Origin: an uncultured Schaedlerella sp.
GTDB lineage: Bacteria > Bacillota > Clostridia > Lachnospirales > Lachnospiraceae
DNA: 64,000 nucleotides
Assembly: GCA_934435195.1 (NCBI GenBank)
Contig: CAKSAJ010000001.1
Coordinates: 186,001 to 250,000, forward strand
Reading direction: 5' to 3'
Shown here: piece by piece, positions 40,028 to 49,642 of the stretch
Position numbering within the stretch: position 1 is the stretch's first letter
How the letters are laid out: each line of letters begins with the position of its first letter
Translations under genes and position numbers: made by a program
Notes under the pieces: model-generated
The model's input: the letters and a program-made list of their open reading frames with translations, nothing else
Told to the model about the DNA's origin: nothing
Databases searched by the model: none

Positions 40028-41332
40028 CTACAAATTTTTTAATTGTTCTTCTGTTACAATACCTGCCGATACAAGCTGCTGCAAGGATTGTAAAATTCCC
40101 AGCTTTGCATGTGGCCATGTAAGACCGCCCTGAAAATATACAGCATATGGTGGCTTAATAGGACCATCCGCGCTTAATTCGATTGAAGAACCCTGTACAA
40201 ATGCTCCTGCTGCCATAATCACATCACTGTCATATCCAGGCATTGCCCATGGCACCGGCGTTACAAAACTATCCACCGGTGCAGCGGCCTGAACTCCCTT
40301 GCAAAATGCGATCACCCCTTCAGCAGTTCCTAATTCAACAGCCTGAATAATATCATGTCTGGATTCCTGGCCATTCGGAATAACGCCAAACCCAAGACGT
40401 TCATATATATTAGCAGCAAATACAGCTCCTTTAATTGCACTGCTGACAACAGTTGGTGCCAGGAAAAATCCTTGATAAAACGACTGCATTACACCAAGCG
40501 ATGCTCCAACTTCTTTTCCAAGTCCTGGTGAAGTAAGACGATACGCACAGTTTTCAATCAGATCACTGCGTCCTGCAACATATCCACCGATTGGAGCAAG
40601 TCCACCACCCGGATTTTTGATCAAAGAACCAACGATCATATCTGCTCCTACATCACTTGGTTCAATCGTCTCAACAAATTCCCCATAACAGTTATCAACC
40701 ATACAAATTACGTCTGGTTTAATCTTTTTTACAAATGCAATCAGTTCACCAATTTTTTCTACTGAATAACTAGGACGGGTCTGATAACCTTTTGAACGTT
40801 GAATCGTAATCAGTTTTGTTTTCTCATTGATTGCTTTCTCAATGGCCGGATAATCAAAATAACCATCTTCCAAAAGTTCAACCTGACGATATGTAATTCC
40901 GTATTCAGCAAGAGAACCTTTTGATGGACGAATTCCAATTACCTCTTCCAAAGTATCATAAGGTTTTCCAACCGGAGAGAGGAGTTCGTCTCCCGGACGT
41001 AAATTTGCGGATAGTGCAAGTGCAAGTGCATGTGTTCCACAAGTGATTTGTGGACGAACCAATGCTGCTTCTGTGTGGAACGTATCTGCATAAACCTGCT
41101 CTAAAGTATCACGTCCCTGATCGTTGTATCCATATCCGCTTGCATAGTGAAAGCAGCCTTCATTGACGCGATTTTTTTGCATCGCATGAAGAACCTTTAA
41201 TTGATTATATTCTGCTACCTTGTCAAAATTTGTAAATCGTGGTTTCAACTCTTGCTCGATTCTATTTCCGGCATCAAGCACCACTTTTGATATTCCTAAA
41301 TTTTGATACATTTCATCCATTATTGTATTCAT
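40028..41332 (-). CDS. PLP-dependent methionine gamma-lyase-like protein (YnbB family)
   Basis: The 434-residue product is of the fold-type-I PLP family often named aluminium-resistance protein or YnbB. It shows CGTHALALAL near residues 98-107, D213 in MVDNCYGEF and the likely PLP lysine K239 in GSLIKNPGGG. Sequence resembles Cys/Met metabolism lyases, but the reaction is not established. GAGGA precedes ATG 41332, which overlaps miaA by 20 bases. In Firmicutes this gene is often next to miaA and hfq; hfq is not seen here. Confidence 0.88.
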   Translation of the reverse strand: MNTIMDEMYQNLGISKVVLDAGNRIEQELKPRFTNFDKVAEYNQLKVLHAMQKNRVNEGCFHYASGYGYNDQGRDTLEQVYADTFHTEAALVRPQITCGTHALALALSANLRPGDELLSPVGKPYDTLEEVIGIRPSKGSLAEYGITYRQVELLEDGYFDYPAIEKAINEKTKLITIQRSKGYQTRPSYSVEKIGELIAFVKKIKPDVICMVDNCYGEFVETIEPSDVGADMIVGSLIKNPGGGLAPIGGYVAGRSDLIENCAYRLTSPGLGKEVGASLGVMQSFYQGFFLAPTVVSSAIKGAVFAANIYERLGFGVIPNGQESRHDIIQAVELGTAEGVIAFCKGVQAAAPVDSFVTPVPWAMPGYDSDVIMAAGAFVQGSSIELSADGPIKPPYAVYFQGGLTWPHAKLGILQSLQQLVSAGIVTEEQLKNL

Positions 41333-42275
41333 TTATAATTCCTCTTTCTTTCAATTCCTGAAGCATTGCTTTTAGAATTCTTTCTTCGTTATATTCATAT
41401 TCTTTTTTATCAATCCACGTAACATCAGATTCTCTTTTAAACCATGTTATTTGTCGCTTTGCAAAATGTCTTGTATCCCGCTTGATAATTTCAACAGCCT
41501 CTTCCAACGAACACTTATTATCCAAGTAATCTAGCATTTCTTTATATCCAAGACCTTGCATGGAAACCATATCTCTTGTATAACCTTTTTCTTTTAAAGA
41601 CTGTACTTCACTTACCAGACCTTCATTTATCATCTGATCCACACGAAGATTAATTTTCTCATATAAATGTGCTCTCTCATCATTCAATACAAAATAAGAG
41701 AAATTATATGGAGATACTTTTTTTCGTTGTTCTTCATTATGCTCTGATATTTTTTCTCCTGTTTGATGAAAATATTCTAATGCACGAATGACACGTTTTA
41801 CATTATTGGCATGAATATCCTGTGCCGATTTTTCGTCTACTTCCCGTAAAAGGTCATGAAGATATTCTGCACCTTTTGTTTGTGCCAGTTTTTCCAGTTC
41901 TTCTCGATAAGATGTATCTTTTTCGTTTTCAGAAAAGTCAATATCATACAAAACCGCCTGAATATAAAATCCGGTTCCTCCTACAAGGATTGGTATTTTC
42001 CCTTTCTCATAGATTTTCTGTATTGCCTGTTTTGCCATCTGCTGAAAAAGAACAACATGAAATTCTTCATCCGGCTCCAAGATATCTACAAGATAATGTG
42101 GAACTCCTTCCATTTCTGAAGGCTTTATCTTTGCTGAGCCAATATCCATCTGTTTATAGACCTGCATGGAATCAGCAGAAATAATTTCTCCGCCAATTGC
42201 TTTGGCAAGGCCGATAGATGCTTTTGTTTTTCCAACAGCCGTTGGTCCTGTTAAAATAACTAAAGGTTTTTTCAT
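41313..42275 (-). CDS. miaA: tRNA dimethylallyltransferase
   Basis: MiaA adds dimethylallyl to A37 of tRNAs that read U-starting codons. The 320-residue product has the P-loop GPTAVGKT (residues 9-16), ISADSMQVY, GGTGFYIQA and the RDTRHFAKRQITWF motif. I chose ATG 42275, one base after the mutL stop, with AAGAGGA upstream. The product's later modification step is done by MiaB, encoded 5 kb upstream on the same strand. Confidence 0.96.
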   Translation of the reverse strand: MKKPLVILTGPTAVGKTKASIGLAKAIGGEIISADSMQVYKQMDIGSAKIKPSEMEGVPHYLVDILEPDEEFHVVLFQQMAKQAIQKIYEKGKIPILVGGTGFYIQAVLYDIDFSENEKDTSYREELEKLAQTKGAEYLHDLLREVDEKSAQDIHANNVKRVIRALEYFHQTGEKISEHNEEQRKKVSPYNFSYFVLNDERAHLYEKINLRVDQMINEGLVSEVQSLKEKGYTRDMVSMQGLGYKEMLDYLDNKCSLEEAVEIIKRDTRHFAKRQITWFKRESDVTWIDKKEYEYNEERILKAMLQELKERGIINEYNNG

Positions 42276-42276
42276 A

Positions 42277-44277
42277 TTATACAATCCTCTTGAATTTTTT
42301 CTCCAATTCTTTTTTTGACATTGCAATAATCGTCGGACGGCCATGTGGACAATGATACGGATTCTCCAATTCTAACAGTTCCCCGATCAATGCATCAACT
42401 TCTTGTGCAGATAATCGGTTATTTCCTTTTACAGCCGCCTTACATGACATAGACGCTACTTTTTCATCAATGATATCCGGTGTCATATTGGTGCTAAGAC
42501 CATCTGCCAGATTATCGAGCATTTCCATAAACAATTCTTTTTTTGCAATGCTAAATAAATTTGCAGGAACTGCACGTATCGCATATTCTTCGCCCCCGAA
42601 TGGCTCGATTTCAAAACCTATACGCTCAAAACGTTCTTTATGTGTCTTAAGCAGTTCTGCTTCCTGCATAGAAAGTGTCAGTATGATCGGAGGACTTAAA
42701 TACTGTGAGGTAAACTCTCGGTTTTTCATTTCTTTTAAAGTCCGTTCATATAAAACACGTTCGTGAGCGGCATGCTGGTCTATAATATAAAGATTATCCT
42801 GAAATTGAACAAGCCAGTAGGTATCAAATACTTGTCCAATCAGACGATACTCTGCCCGGACCTCCCGCTTTAATAACTTTTCTTCAAATAAATTCAGCTG
42901 CTCTGGTTTCTTCTGGACTACCGGTGTCTCATTTATCTTATATGTTGTAGCTTCACGAACCGAAGTCTGTATCCGTTTTTTCTGTTCTTCCGGTCTGAAA
43001 ATCTTTTTCTGATCTTTCACCTCTGCTGAAGAATTCCGATTATGATAAGACATAACACGCTCTCTCATTTTACGGATAAAGTAATCTTCGTTATGGGGTT
43101 CCTCCTTCACCGGCTCCGGCACTGTCTGTGCCGCAGAATCTATCGGTGTTGTCGCAATCGAAACTGCGGCTTCCTTTGAATCGGATGGCATTACTCGTCT
43201 TACAAGTTTAAGATCCGGTGACGGAGTCTTCTTTTTTTCCTGAACAGGCGATGTCAATGGTTCTGGAACTTCCACCTGTGGAATCAATTCCGGTTCTAAT
43301 AATTGTCGATGTATTGCTTCAAATACAGTTTTATATACTTCTTGTTGATTTTGAAAACGAAGTTCCATCTTTGTCGGATGCACATTTACATCTACTGTTT
43401 CTGTATCCACCTGGAAATGCAATACTACAAATGGAAATTTATGCTGCATCATAAAATCTTTATACGCATCTTCAACAGCTCTTGAGATCATCGTACTTTT
43501 TACATAACGTCCATTCACAAAAAATGTTTCAAAATTTCGGTTTCCTCTTGTGATCAAAGGTTTCCCAAGATACCCGGTAATATAAATGCCTCCTTGCCGA
43601 TAATCCAATTCCAGTAAATTAGATGCAACATCACGTCCATAAATATTATAGATCACATCCTTTAATTTGCCACTTCCGGAAGTTCTAAGCTTCTCTTGAT
43701 TATTATTTAAAAATCGAAATGCAACTTCCGGATGAGATAATGCCAAACGTATTAACAAATCTTGTACATGTCCCGCTTCTGTCATTGCAGTTTTTAAAAA
43801 TTTGCGTCTTGCAGGGACATTATAGAATAACTGTCTTATTATAAAAGTTGTTCCGTCAGAAGCTCCGGCTTCATCTAATGAAAGCTCCTGTCCTCCTTCA
43901 ATCACATATCGTGTTCCAAGTATAGCCTCTTTTGTTTTTGTGATTACTTCCACCTTTGTAACTGCCGCGATGCTGGATAATGCCTCTCCTCTAAATCCAA
44001 GAGATGTAATGTGAAGCAAATCCTCCACATTACGGATTTTACTTGTAGAATGGCGCAAAAATGCATTGCGGATATCTTCTTTCATGATACCGCTTCCGTC
44101 ATCGGTAATACGGATCAAAGAAATCCCGCCTTCTTCAATCTCAATTGTAACATGTGTTGCTCCGGCATCAATCGCATTTTCTACAAGTTCTTTCACAATA
44201 GAAGCCGGTCGTTCAATCACTTCCCCGGCGGCAATTTTATCAATTGTAACCTGATCTAATACTTGAATATGCTGCAT
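42277..44277 (-). CDS. mutL: DNA mismatch repair protein MutL
   Basis: MutL links mismatch recognition to strand removal. The 666-residue product has a GHKL ATPase domain (about residues 1-330, with AAGEVIERPASIVKELVENAID in parts and GFRGEALSSI) and a C-terminal dimerisation domain. Near residue 500 it carries the endonuclease motif DQHAAHERVLYE, as expected in bacteria without MutH. AAAAGGAGT precedes ATG 44277. It is 12 bases after mutS. Confidence 0.96.
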   Translation of the reverse strand: MQHIQVLDQVTIDKIAAGEVIERPASIVKELVENAIDAGATHVTIEIEEGGISLIRITDDGSGIMKEDIRNAFLRHSTSKIRNVEDLLHITSLGFRGEALSSIAAVTKVEVITKTKEAILGTRYVIEGGQELSLDEAGASDGTTFIIRQLFYNVPARRKFLKTAMTEAGHVQDLLIRLALSHPEVAFRFLNNNQEKLRTSGSGKLKDVIYNIYGRDVASNLLELDYRQGGIYITGYLGKPLITRGNRNFETFFVNGRYVKSTMISRAVEDAYKDFMMQHKFPFVVLHFQVDTETVDVNVHPTKMELRFQNQQEVYKTVFEAIHRQLLEPELIPQVEVPEPLTSPVQEKKKTPSPDLKLVRRVMPSDSKEAAVSIATTPIDSAAQTVPEPVKEEPHNEDYFIRKMRERVMSYHNRNSSAEVKDQKKIFRPEEQKKRIQTSVREATTYKINETPVVQKKPEQLNLFEEKLLKREVRAEYRLIGQVFDTYWLVQFQDNLYIIDQHAAHERVLYERTLKEMKNREFTSQYLSPPIILTLSMQEAELLKTHKERFERIGFEIEPFGGEEYAIRAVPANLFSIAKKELFMEMLDNLADGLSTNMTPDIIDEKVASMSCKAAVKGNNRLSAQEVDALIGELLELENPYHCPHGRPTIIAMSKKELEKKFKRIV

Positions 44278-44289
44278 GATATACTCCTT

Positions 44290-46941
44290 TTACCAGCGGT
44301 TTTTTAATTTGTTCTGAAGTCTGTAAATGGTATTTAAGGCATCGATTGGAGTCAGATTACCCACATCAATAGATTTCAGTTCTTCAAGAACATCATCATC
44401 TTTTACTGTGTCAAATAAAGAAAACTGTGCAATATCTACTTCATCATATTTTTTAGACTTTGTTTTTTTCTTTGCTTCAGCCTCTCTGGAAGCTATTTCA
44501 CTGACACGTGAAGTAATATCTTCATCTGCCAGTTCCTCTACAATTTCTTTTGCCCGATTGATTACAATATCCGGAACTCCTGCCAGTTTTGCTACCTGAA
44601 TACCATAACTCTTGTCTGCTCCGCCTTTTACAATCTTTCGCAAAAATACGATATCATCACCTTTTTCTTTCACTGCGATACAATAATTGTTTACATTGTT
44701 TATTTTTCCTTCTAACTCTGTTAGCTCATGATAATGTGTTGCAAATAATGTTTTCGCGCCAAGTAATTTTGCATCACTGATATATTCCACAACAGCCCAG
44801 GCAATGGAAAGGCCGTCAAATGTACTTGTTCCTCGACCGATTTCATCCAATACAAGCAGACTCTTACTTGTAGCATTTCGTAAAATATTGGCTACTTCCG
44901 TCATCTCTACCATAAATGTACTTTGTCCTGATGCAAGATCATCTGAGGCTCCGACTCTGGTAAAAATACGATCCACAAGTCCAATGTTTGCTTTGGAAGC
45001 AGGCACATAAGAACCAAGTTGTGCCATCAGTACAATAAGGGCAACTTGTCTCATATATGTAGATTTACCAGCCATATTCGGACCTGTAATAATAGAAATC
45101 CTCTGTTTTTTATCATCCAGCACAGTATCATTGCAAATAAAGGAACCATTTGGAATCATCTGCTCTACAACTGGATGCCGCCCATCTTTAATATCTATTT
45201 TCCCCTGAACATTGATTGTAGGGCGGATATAGTTATTGCGTTCTGCAACAAGTGCAAGGGATGTAAATACATCCAATGCTGCAACTGCTTTCGCTGTCTT
45301 CTGAATTCGGACAACTTCTCCAGCAATCGTATCACGAACAGTACAATACAGTTCATATTCCAGTGCATAAAGTTTATCTTCTGCACCCAAAATAGTGTCT
45401 TCGAGTTCTTTTAATTCCGGTGTAATATATCTCTCGGAATTTGCCAGTGTCTGTTTACGTGTATAATATTCCGGCACAAGCTCTTTATAAGAATTTGTTA
45501 CTTCCAAATAATATCCAAACACTTTGTTATATTTAATCTTTAGGTTTTTAATTCCTGTCTTTTCGCGTTCCTGTTCTTCCAGTTTCGCAAGCCATGTTTT
45601 TCCATCGGATTTTGCACGACGGAGCGTATCTACTTCCTCACTGTAGCCATCACGTATAATATTTCCTTCCTTCATAGCAAGTGGTGGTTCTTCCGCAATT
45701 GCTGATTTTACAAGGGAGCATAAATCCTCCAGCGTATCCATTTCTTTACAAATCTCACATAATAAGTCGGATTTCATATCTTCTAATATATAATGGATAG
45801 CCGGCAGCATTTCCAATGAGCTTGAAAAAGCGGTAAGATCTCGCGGATTGGCAGAGCCATACGTAATTCTTGTAATCAATCTTTCCAAGTCATATACAGG
45901 AGATAAATACTCTCTGATTTCTTCTCTGGAAATAGCCTCTTCTTTTAATTCTGTAACCGCATCCAGACGGCGTTCTATTTCGCTACGCTCAATTAATGGT
46001 TGTTCAATGTATTTTCGTAATGTTCTGGCACCCATAGCTGTTTTGGTTTTATCCAACACCCATAATAACGAACCTCTTTTTTGTTTTTCACGTAAAGTTT
46101 CACATAACTCCAGATTCCGTCTTGTAGAACTATCCAGCATCATATATTTTCCGGTCGTATACGGTGTAATATGTGTCATATGGGACAGATCATTTTTTTG
46201 TGTTTCCAATAAATATTGAAGCAGTGCCCCTGCGCTGATTACTCCGCAGTCATAATCTGAAAGCCCCAGTCCTTGTAGCGAAGATACTTTGAAATGTTCC
46301 ATTAATTTAGATTTACAGATTTCATCATCAAAATACCATGATTCTAATGAATAAATTGTTATTCCAAGTCGATTTTTCATATCTTCAAGATCCATTCCAC
46401 TCATGTAGAATGATTCATTACAAATAATTTCTGACGGCATAAATTTAAAAATCTCATCTTTTAATTTTTGCCCGTCCGGCAGTTCTGTCACAAAATAATC
46501 TCCGGTAGTTACATCTGCAACTGACAGTCCATAACGATCAGCAATGTATACAATACACATAATATAATTATTCTTGCTCTCGTCAATTGCAGCTGCATCC
46601 AAAATAGTTCCAGGCGTTACAATTCGAACTACTTCACGCTTTACAATGCCTTTCGCCTGTTTTGGATCCTCAACCTGCTCACAGATTGCTACTTTATATC
46701 CCTTGGATACTAATTTTGTCAAATATCCATCTACTGCGTGATAAGGAACCCCGCACATTGGTGCACGTTCTTCCATCCCACAATTCTTTCCTGTCAACGT
46801 GATCTCTAATTCTTTGGATGCAGTCAATGCATCATCAAAAAACATCTCATAGAAATCACCTAATCTATAAAATAAAATGCAGTCCGGATATTGAGACTTT
46901 GTCTCCATATATTGCTGCATCATCGGTGTCATTTCAGCCAC
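44290..46941 (-). CDS. mutS: DNA mismatch repair protein MutS
   Basis: MutS recognises mismatches and small loops. The 883-residue product has the mismatch-binding N-terminal domain with the Phe-x-Glu motif (GDFYEMFF near residue 28), connector, lever and clamp domains, and the ATPase with P-loop GPNMAGKST near residue 620 and LDEIGRGTSTFDG. The length is normal. I use GTG 46941, about 11 bases after AAGGA; ATG 46932 is a close alternative. mutS-mutL-miaA form one operon. Confidence 0.96.
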   Translation of the reverse strand: MAEMTPMMQQYMETKSQYPDCILFYRLGDFYEMFFDDALTASKELEITLTGKNCGMEERAPMCGVPYHAVDGYLTKLVSKGYKVAICEQVEDPKQAKGIVKREVVRIVTPGTILDAAAIDESKNNYIMCIVYIADRYGLSVADVTTGDYFVTELPDGQKLKDEIFKFMPSEIICNESFYMSGMDLEDMKNRLGITIYSLESWYFDDEICKSKLMEHFKVSSLQGLGLSDYDCGVISAGALLQYLLETQKNDLSHMTHITPYTTGKYMMLDSSTRRNLELCETLREKQKRGSLLWVLDKTKTAMGARTLRKYIEQPLIERSEIERRLDAVTELKEEAISREEIREYLSPVYDLERLITRITYGSANPRDLTAFSSSLEMLPAIHYILEDMKSDLLCEICKEMDTLEDLCSLVKSAIAEEPPLAMKEGNIIRDGYSEEVDTLRRAKSDGKTWLAKLEEQEREKTGIKNLKIKYNKVFGYYLEVTNSYKELVPEYYTRKQTLANSERYITPELKELEDTILGAEDKLYALEYELYCTVRDTIAGEVVRIQKTAKAVAALDVFTSLALVAERNNYIRPTINVQGKIDIKDGRHPVVEQMIPNGSFICNDTVLDDKKQRISIITGPNMAGKSTYMRQVALIVLMAQLGSYVPASKANIGLVDRIFTRVGASDDLASGQSTFMVEMTEVANILRNATSKSLLVLDEIGRGTSTFDGLSIAWAVVEYISDAKLLGAKTLFATHYHELTELEGKINNVNNYCIAVKEKGDDIVFLRKIVKGGADKSYGIQVAKLAGVPDIVINRAKEIVEELADEDITSRVSEIASREAEAKKKTKSKKYDEVDIAQFSLFDTVKDDDVLEELKSIDVGNLTPIDALNTIYRLQNKLKNRW

Positions 46942-46996
46942 TTATTACGCCATCCTTTCAATTCAAATTAATGTATCTCAAAAGAAATCCAATTTA

Positions 46997-47025
46997 TTAT
47001 AGCATTTTTCGACTTTTTATAAAAC
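46997..47025 (-). promoter_or_regulatory. Possible mutS promoter with extended -10
   Basis: On the minus strand TGCTATAAT (-10 at 47002-46997) is perfect with an extended TG, but the -35 (TTTTAT, 47025-47020) is poor. It overlaps the end of the CmpB-like gene. Confidence 0.4.
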
Positions 47026-47433
47026 ATGGATATGTGGTTTTTTTTCACCACATATAAAATGTAAAAAATATGCTGATAAATAAATAGCTATCACGCATAA
47101 CCCGGAAAATAAAATAATGAATGCCAAACAAATTTGTCCAAGAAGATGAAACGGCTGATCCGAATAATCCCACACATTCAGCTTCAGCCATTTATTTACA
47201 ATAATTCCTGTAATAAATTCTCCTGCAGTAACAAAGATCGAACACCTTACTACCTGCATCCACAATGGGTCCTCCCACTTTGTCCACATTCCCTGCTGCC
47301 CACAAAAAGTCATACAGACTCCTCCCAGCACAAACATGGACCAATGTGAAAAGCCTCGAAAAATCACTTCTATTCCGTAATATAACATTCCGCCCAAAAT
47401 CCATAATCCAGTGTATTCTTTTAGTTTTTTCAT
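47017..47433 (-). CDS. CmpB-type putative ABC-transporter membrane protein
   Basis: The 138-residue product has four hydrophobic helices (about residues 7-25, 30-45, 60-82 and 98-128) and the signature LKLNVWDYSDQPFHLLGQICL (in parts: NVWDYSDQPF, LLGQICL). This is shared with the CmpB-like putative transporter family, whose function is not established. No ATPase partner is nearby. ATG 47433 follows AGGAGG, but that site lies in a perfect hairpin (47436-47481) that may control its translation. Confidence 0.75.
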   Translation of the reverse strand: MKKLKEYTGLWILGGMLYYGIEVIFRGFSHWSMFVLGGVCMTFCGQQGMWTKWEDPLWMQVVRCSIFVTAGEFITGIIVNKWLKLNVWDYSDQPFHLLGQICLAFIILFSGLCVIAIYLSAYFLHFICGEKKPHIHVL

Positions 47434-47435
47434 GC

Positions 47436-47481
47436 AAAAACGTCCTCCTATATAGTTTTGCTACATAGTTTGGACGTTTTT
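47436..47481 (-). promoter_or_regulatory. Hairpin that covers the ribosome site of the CmpB-like gene
   Basis: Arms 47436-47445 and 47472-47481 are perfect 10-bp complements (AAAAACGTCC / GGACGTTTTT). Read on the minus strand, the 3' arm begins in the AGGAGG ribosome site and ends in T5 two bases before the start codon. It could end miaB transcription, mask the ribosome site, or both. Confidence 0.65.
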
Positions 47482-47512
47482 GGTAAAAATATTGCCCGAA
47501 GAAAATTTTTTC

Positions 47513-48982
47513 TTAAGAAACGATTTCTCCCATATAATAAAATCCATGACATTCTTTGAGTTCAACATCAACTAATTTTCCAATCAATGAAGCATCTCCC
47601 GGAAAATGAACAAGCAGATTGTTGCTCATACGTCCTGTCACCAGATGCTCATCATGGTCATTTTTTGTCTCAACCAGAACACGCTGTATCGTTCCTTTAT
47701 GTACGCTGCACACTTCTGCCGAGATTGTCTGAACTTCTTTTAACAGACGGTCAAAACGATCTTTCATGACCTCCGGTGAAATCTGGTCTTCAAGTACGGC
47801 AGCAGGAGTTCCTGTACGCTTTGAATATTGGAATGTAAAGGCACTGTCATAGCGTACCTTACGTACTACATCCAATGTTTCCTGAAAATCTTCTTCTGTC
47901 TCTCCCGGAAATCCAACAATAATATCTGTTGTAAGTGAAATATCCGGAATTGCCTTTTTGATTTTCTCTACCAGTAATAAATACTGTTCTTTTGTATATC
48001 TTCTATTCATCTTCTTTAAGATATCTGTACTTCCTGATTGAACCGGTAAGTGAAGATGTTTACAGATTTTTTTTGAATGTGCCATTACTTCAATCAGTTC
48101 ATCTGATAAATCCTTTGGATGAGATGTCATAAAACGGATGCGCTCAAGCCCTTCTATTTTTTCAACCTCCTGTAAAAGTTGAGCAAATGTCATTGGCTCA
48201 TCCAGATTCTTTCCATATGAATTTACATTTTGTCCAAGAAGCATGACTTCTACTACACCATCAGCAACCAGCTTCTCTATCTCTCGAATAATATCTTTCG
48301 GATTACGGCTTCTTTCTCGTCCACGCACATAAGGTACAATACAATAGCTGCAGAAATTGTTACAGCCAAACATAATATTCACACCAGATTTGAATGAATA
48401 CTTACGATCTGTCGGCAAATCTTCAACAATTTTATCCGTATCCTTCCAGATATCGATCACCATACGTTCTGATTCAAAGCATGTTACGATCAGTTCTGCA
48501 AATTTATAAATATTATGAGTTCCAAAGATCAGATCAACAAATCTGTAACTTTTCTTTAACTTTTCTACAACTTCCGGTTCCTGCATCATACATCCGCATA
48601 ATCCGATCATCATATGTGGATTCTTCTTTTTGATGCGGTTAAGCTGTCCAAGACGTCCATAAACACGCAGATTCGCATTTTCACGAACAGTACATGTATT
48701 ATAAATAACAAAATCTGCCTTATTTTCATCTGTTTCTTCTTTATAGCCCATCTGCTCAAGAATACCAAGCAATTTTTCAGAGTCTTTCGCGTTCATCTGA
48801 CAACCAAAGGTGTTTACACAGACATAAAGAGGACGACCTAATTTTTCACTCAGCCCAGCAACATACGCTCTTCCTTTTTTGATAAAATAATACTGGCGCA
48901 TAGGCTCTTCGATTGGTGCTTCTTCACTTATATCAATCTCTTCTAATATTTTTTCTATTTCTTTATTGTTATTATATTCCAT
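47513..48982 (-). CDS. miaB: tRNA-2-methylthio-N6-dimethylallyladenosine synthase
   Basis: MiaB is a radical-SAM enzyme that adds a methylthio group to i6A37 in tRNA. The 489-residue product has the N-terminal cluster domain (NTFGCQMNAKDSE and GLCGCMMQ), the radical-SAM motif C-x3-C-x2-C in GCNNFCSYC near residues 204-212, and a C-terminal TRAM domain (about 415-489). An extra N-terminal segment of about 45 residues precedes the cluster domain. AAAGGAAC precedes ATG 48982 and a strong promoter lies upstream. Confidence 0.95.
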   Translation of the reverse strand: MEYNNNKEIEKILEEIDISEEAPIEEPMRQYYFIKKGRAYVAGLSEKLGRPLYVCVNTFGCQMNAKDSEKLLGILEQMGYKEETDENKADFVIYNTCTVRENANLRVYGRLGQLNRIKKKNPHMMIGLCGCMMQEPEVVEKLKKSYRFVDLIFGTHNIYKFAELIVTCFESERMVIDIWKDTDKIVEDLPTDRKYSFKSGVNIMFGCNNFCSYCIVPYVRGRERSRNPKDIIREIEKLVADGVVEVMLLGQNVNSYGKNLDEPMTFAQLLQEVEKIEGLERIRFMTSHPKDLSDELIEVMAHSKKICKHLHLPVQSGSTDILKKMNRRYTKEQYLLLVEKIKKAIPDISLTTDIIVGFPGETEEDFQETLDVVRKVRYDSAFTFQYSKRTGTPAAVLEDQISPEVMKDRFDRLLKEVQTISAEVCSVHKGTIQRVLVETKNDHDEHLVTGRMSNNLLVHFPGDASLIGKLVDVELKECHGFYYMGEIVS

Positions 48983-49021
48983 CGTTTTCCAATGTTCCTT
49001 TCAATATTAAGACGATATTAT

Positions 49022-49050
49022 ATTATACGTTACAAAATGCTTTTTTTCAA
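49022..49050 (-). promoter_or_regulatory. Promoter of miaB
   Basis: On the minus strand TTGAAA (49050-49045), 17-base spacer, TATAAT (49027-49022), 40 bases before miaB. Confidence 0.8.
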
Positions 49051-49063
49051 CTGCTTTTCTAAT

Positions 49064-49107
49064 ATAATAAAACGACAGGCTTACGAATTGTTTTTCGTAA
49101 ACCTGCC
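49064..49107 (-). terminator. Terminator after the DUF4250 gene
   Basis: On the minus strand, GGCAGGTTTACGA pairs with TCGTAAGCCTGTC with one mismatch and is followed by GTTTTATT. Confidence 0.8.
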
Positions 49108-49119
49108 TTTATCCTGACA

Positions 49120-49302
49120 TTAAACAAATTGATTACGATTACTATCATAGAAATAATCAATCGCATTTAATTTTAATTCGATTTCTTCTTTTGCAACGTT
49201 CATATCATCACACAGTGCATTTAGGTCGTGATAATGATCTCGTAATTTTGTATTTACGACACTTAACAACATAACCGGATCCCCTGGAAGTCCATTTAAC
49301 AT
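49120..49302 (-). CDS. DUF4250-family small protein
   Basis: The 60-residue product has the pattern DPVMLLSVVNTKLRDHY and a C-terminal YDSNRNQF that I recognise as the DUF4250 family of Clostridia. Function is unknown. It is probably a small soluble helical protein; the middle looks like a helix-turn-helix (ALCDDMNVAKEEIELKLNAI). AGGGTG lies just upstream. It follows the DUF896 gene by 16 bases and ends at a terminator. Confidence 0.82.
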   Translation of the reverse strand: MLNGLPGDPVMLLSVVNTKLRDHYHDLNALCDDMNVAKEEIELKLNAIDYFYDSNRNQFV

Positions 49303-49318
49303 AATTCAAACACCCTTC

Positions 49319-49540
49319 CTAGTTCCCGATTTTTCTTCCGTATTTCTCACCAAGGTTTGTGATACTTCCATCTTTTTCCTTGATATCGATATTATTTAAC
49401 TGACTGCGCAGGTTACCGCGAATACTTTCCAGATACTCCTGTCGTAAAAGTTTCTGTTCTTTTTTCTCGGATTCTGTCAGTCCTTCTGCTTTTGATTTTC
49501 TATATAATTCATTAATTCTTGCTATCTTTCGCTCGTCCAT
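49319..49540 (-). CDS. DUF896-family protein (YnzC-like)
   Basis: The 73-residue product is the DUF896 family: RINELYRKSKAEGLTESEKKE followed by QKLLRQEYLESIRGN, two helices in a hairpin. In Bacillus the relative YnzC is in the SOS-controlled yneA operon, but here the gene is about 30 kb from lexA and I see no SOS box before it. It forms an operon with the DUF4250 gene. Confidence 0.88.
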   Translation of the reverse strand: MDERKIARINELYRKSKAEGLTESEKKEQKLLRQEYLESIRGNLRSQLNNIDIKEKDGSITNLGEKYGRKIGN

Positions 49541-49642
49541 TGTAATTCCTCACTTTACTTTTCCACGTAAATTTTTCGTAAACATAACTATACTACACTA
49601 TTTTTTTAATTTCGTCTACCCGTCTGCCAAAATTCTCTAATC

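Noticed and set aside
43218..43454. Open frames antisense to mutL, mutS and PBP2 (several of 60-130 codons)
   Set aside because: All overlap conserved genes on the opposite strand and lack ribosome sites or family motifs.
49541..49642. SOS box before the DUF896 gene, by analogy with Bacillus ynzC
   Set aside because: No GAAC-N4-GTTC-like site is present in the gap.
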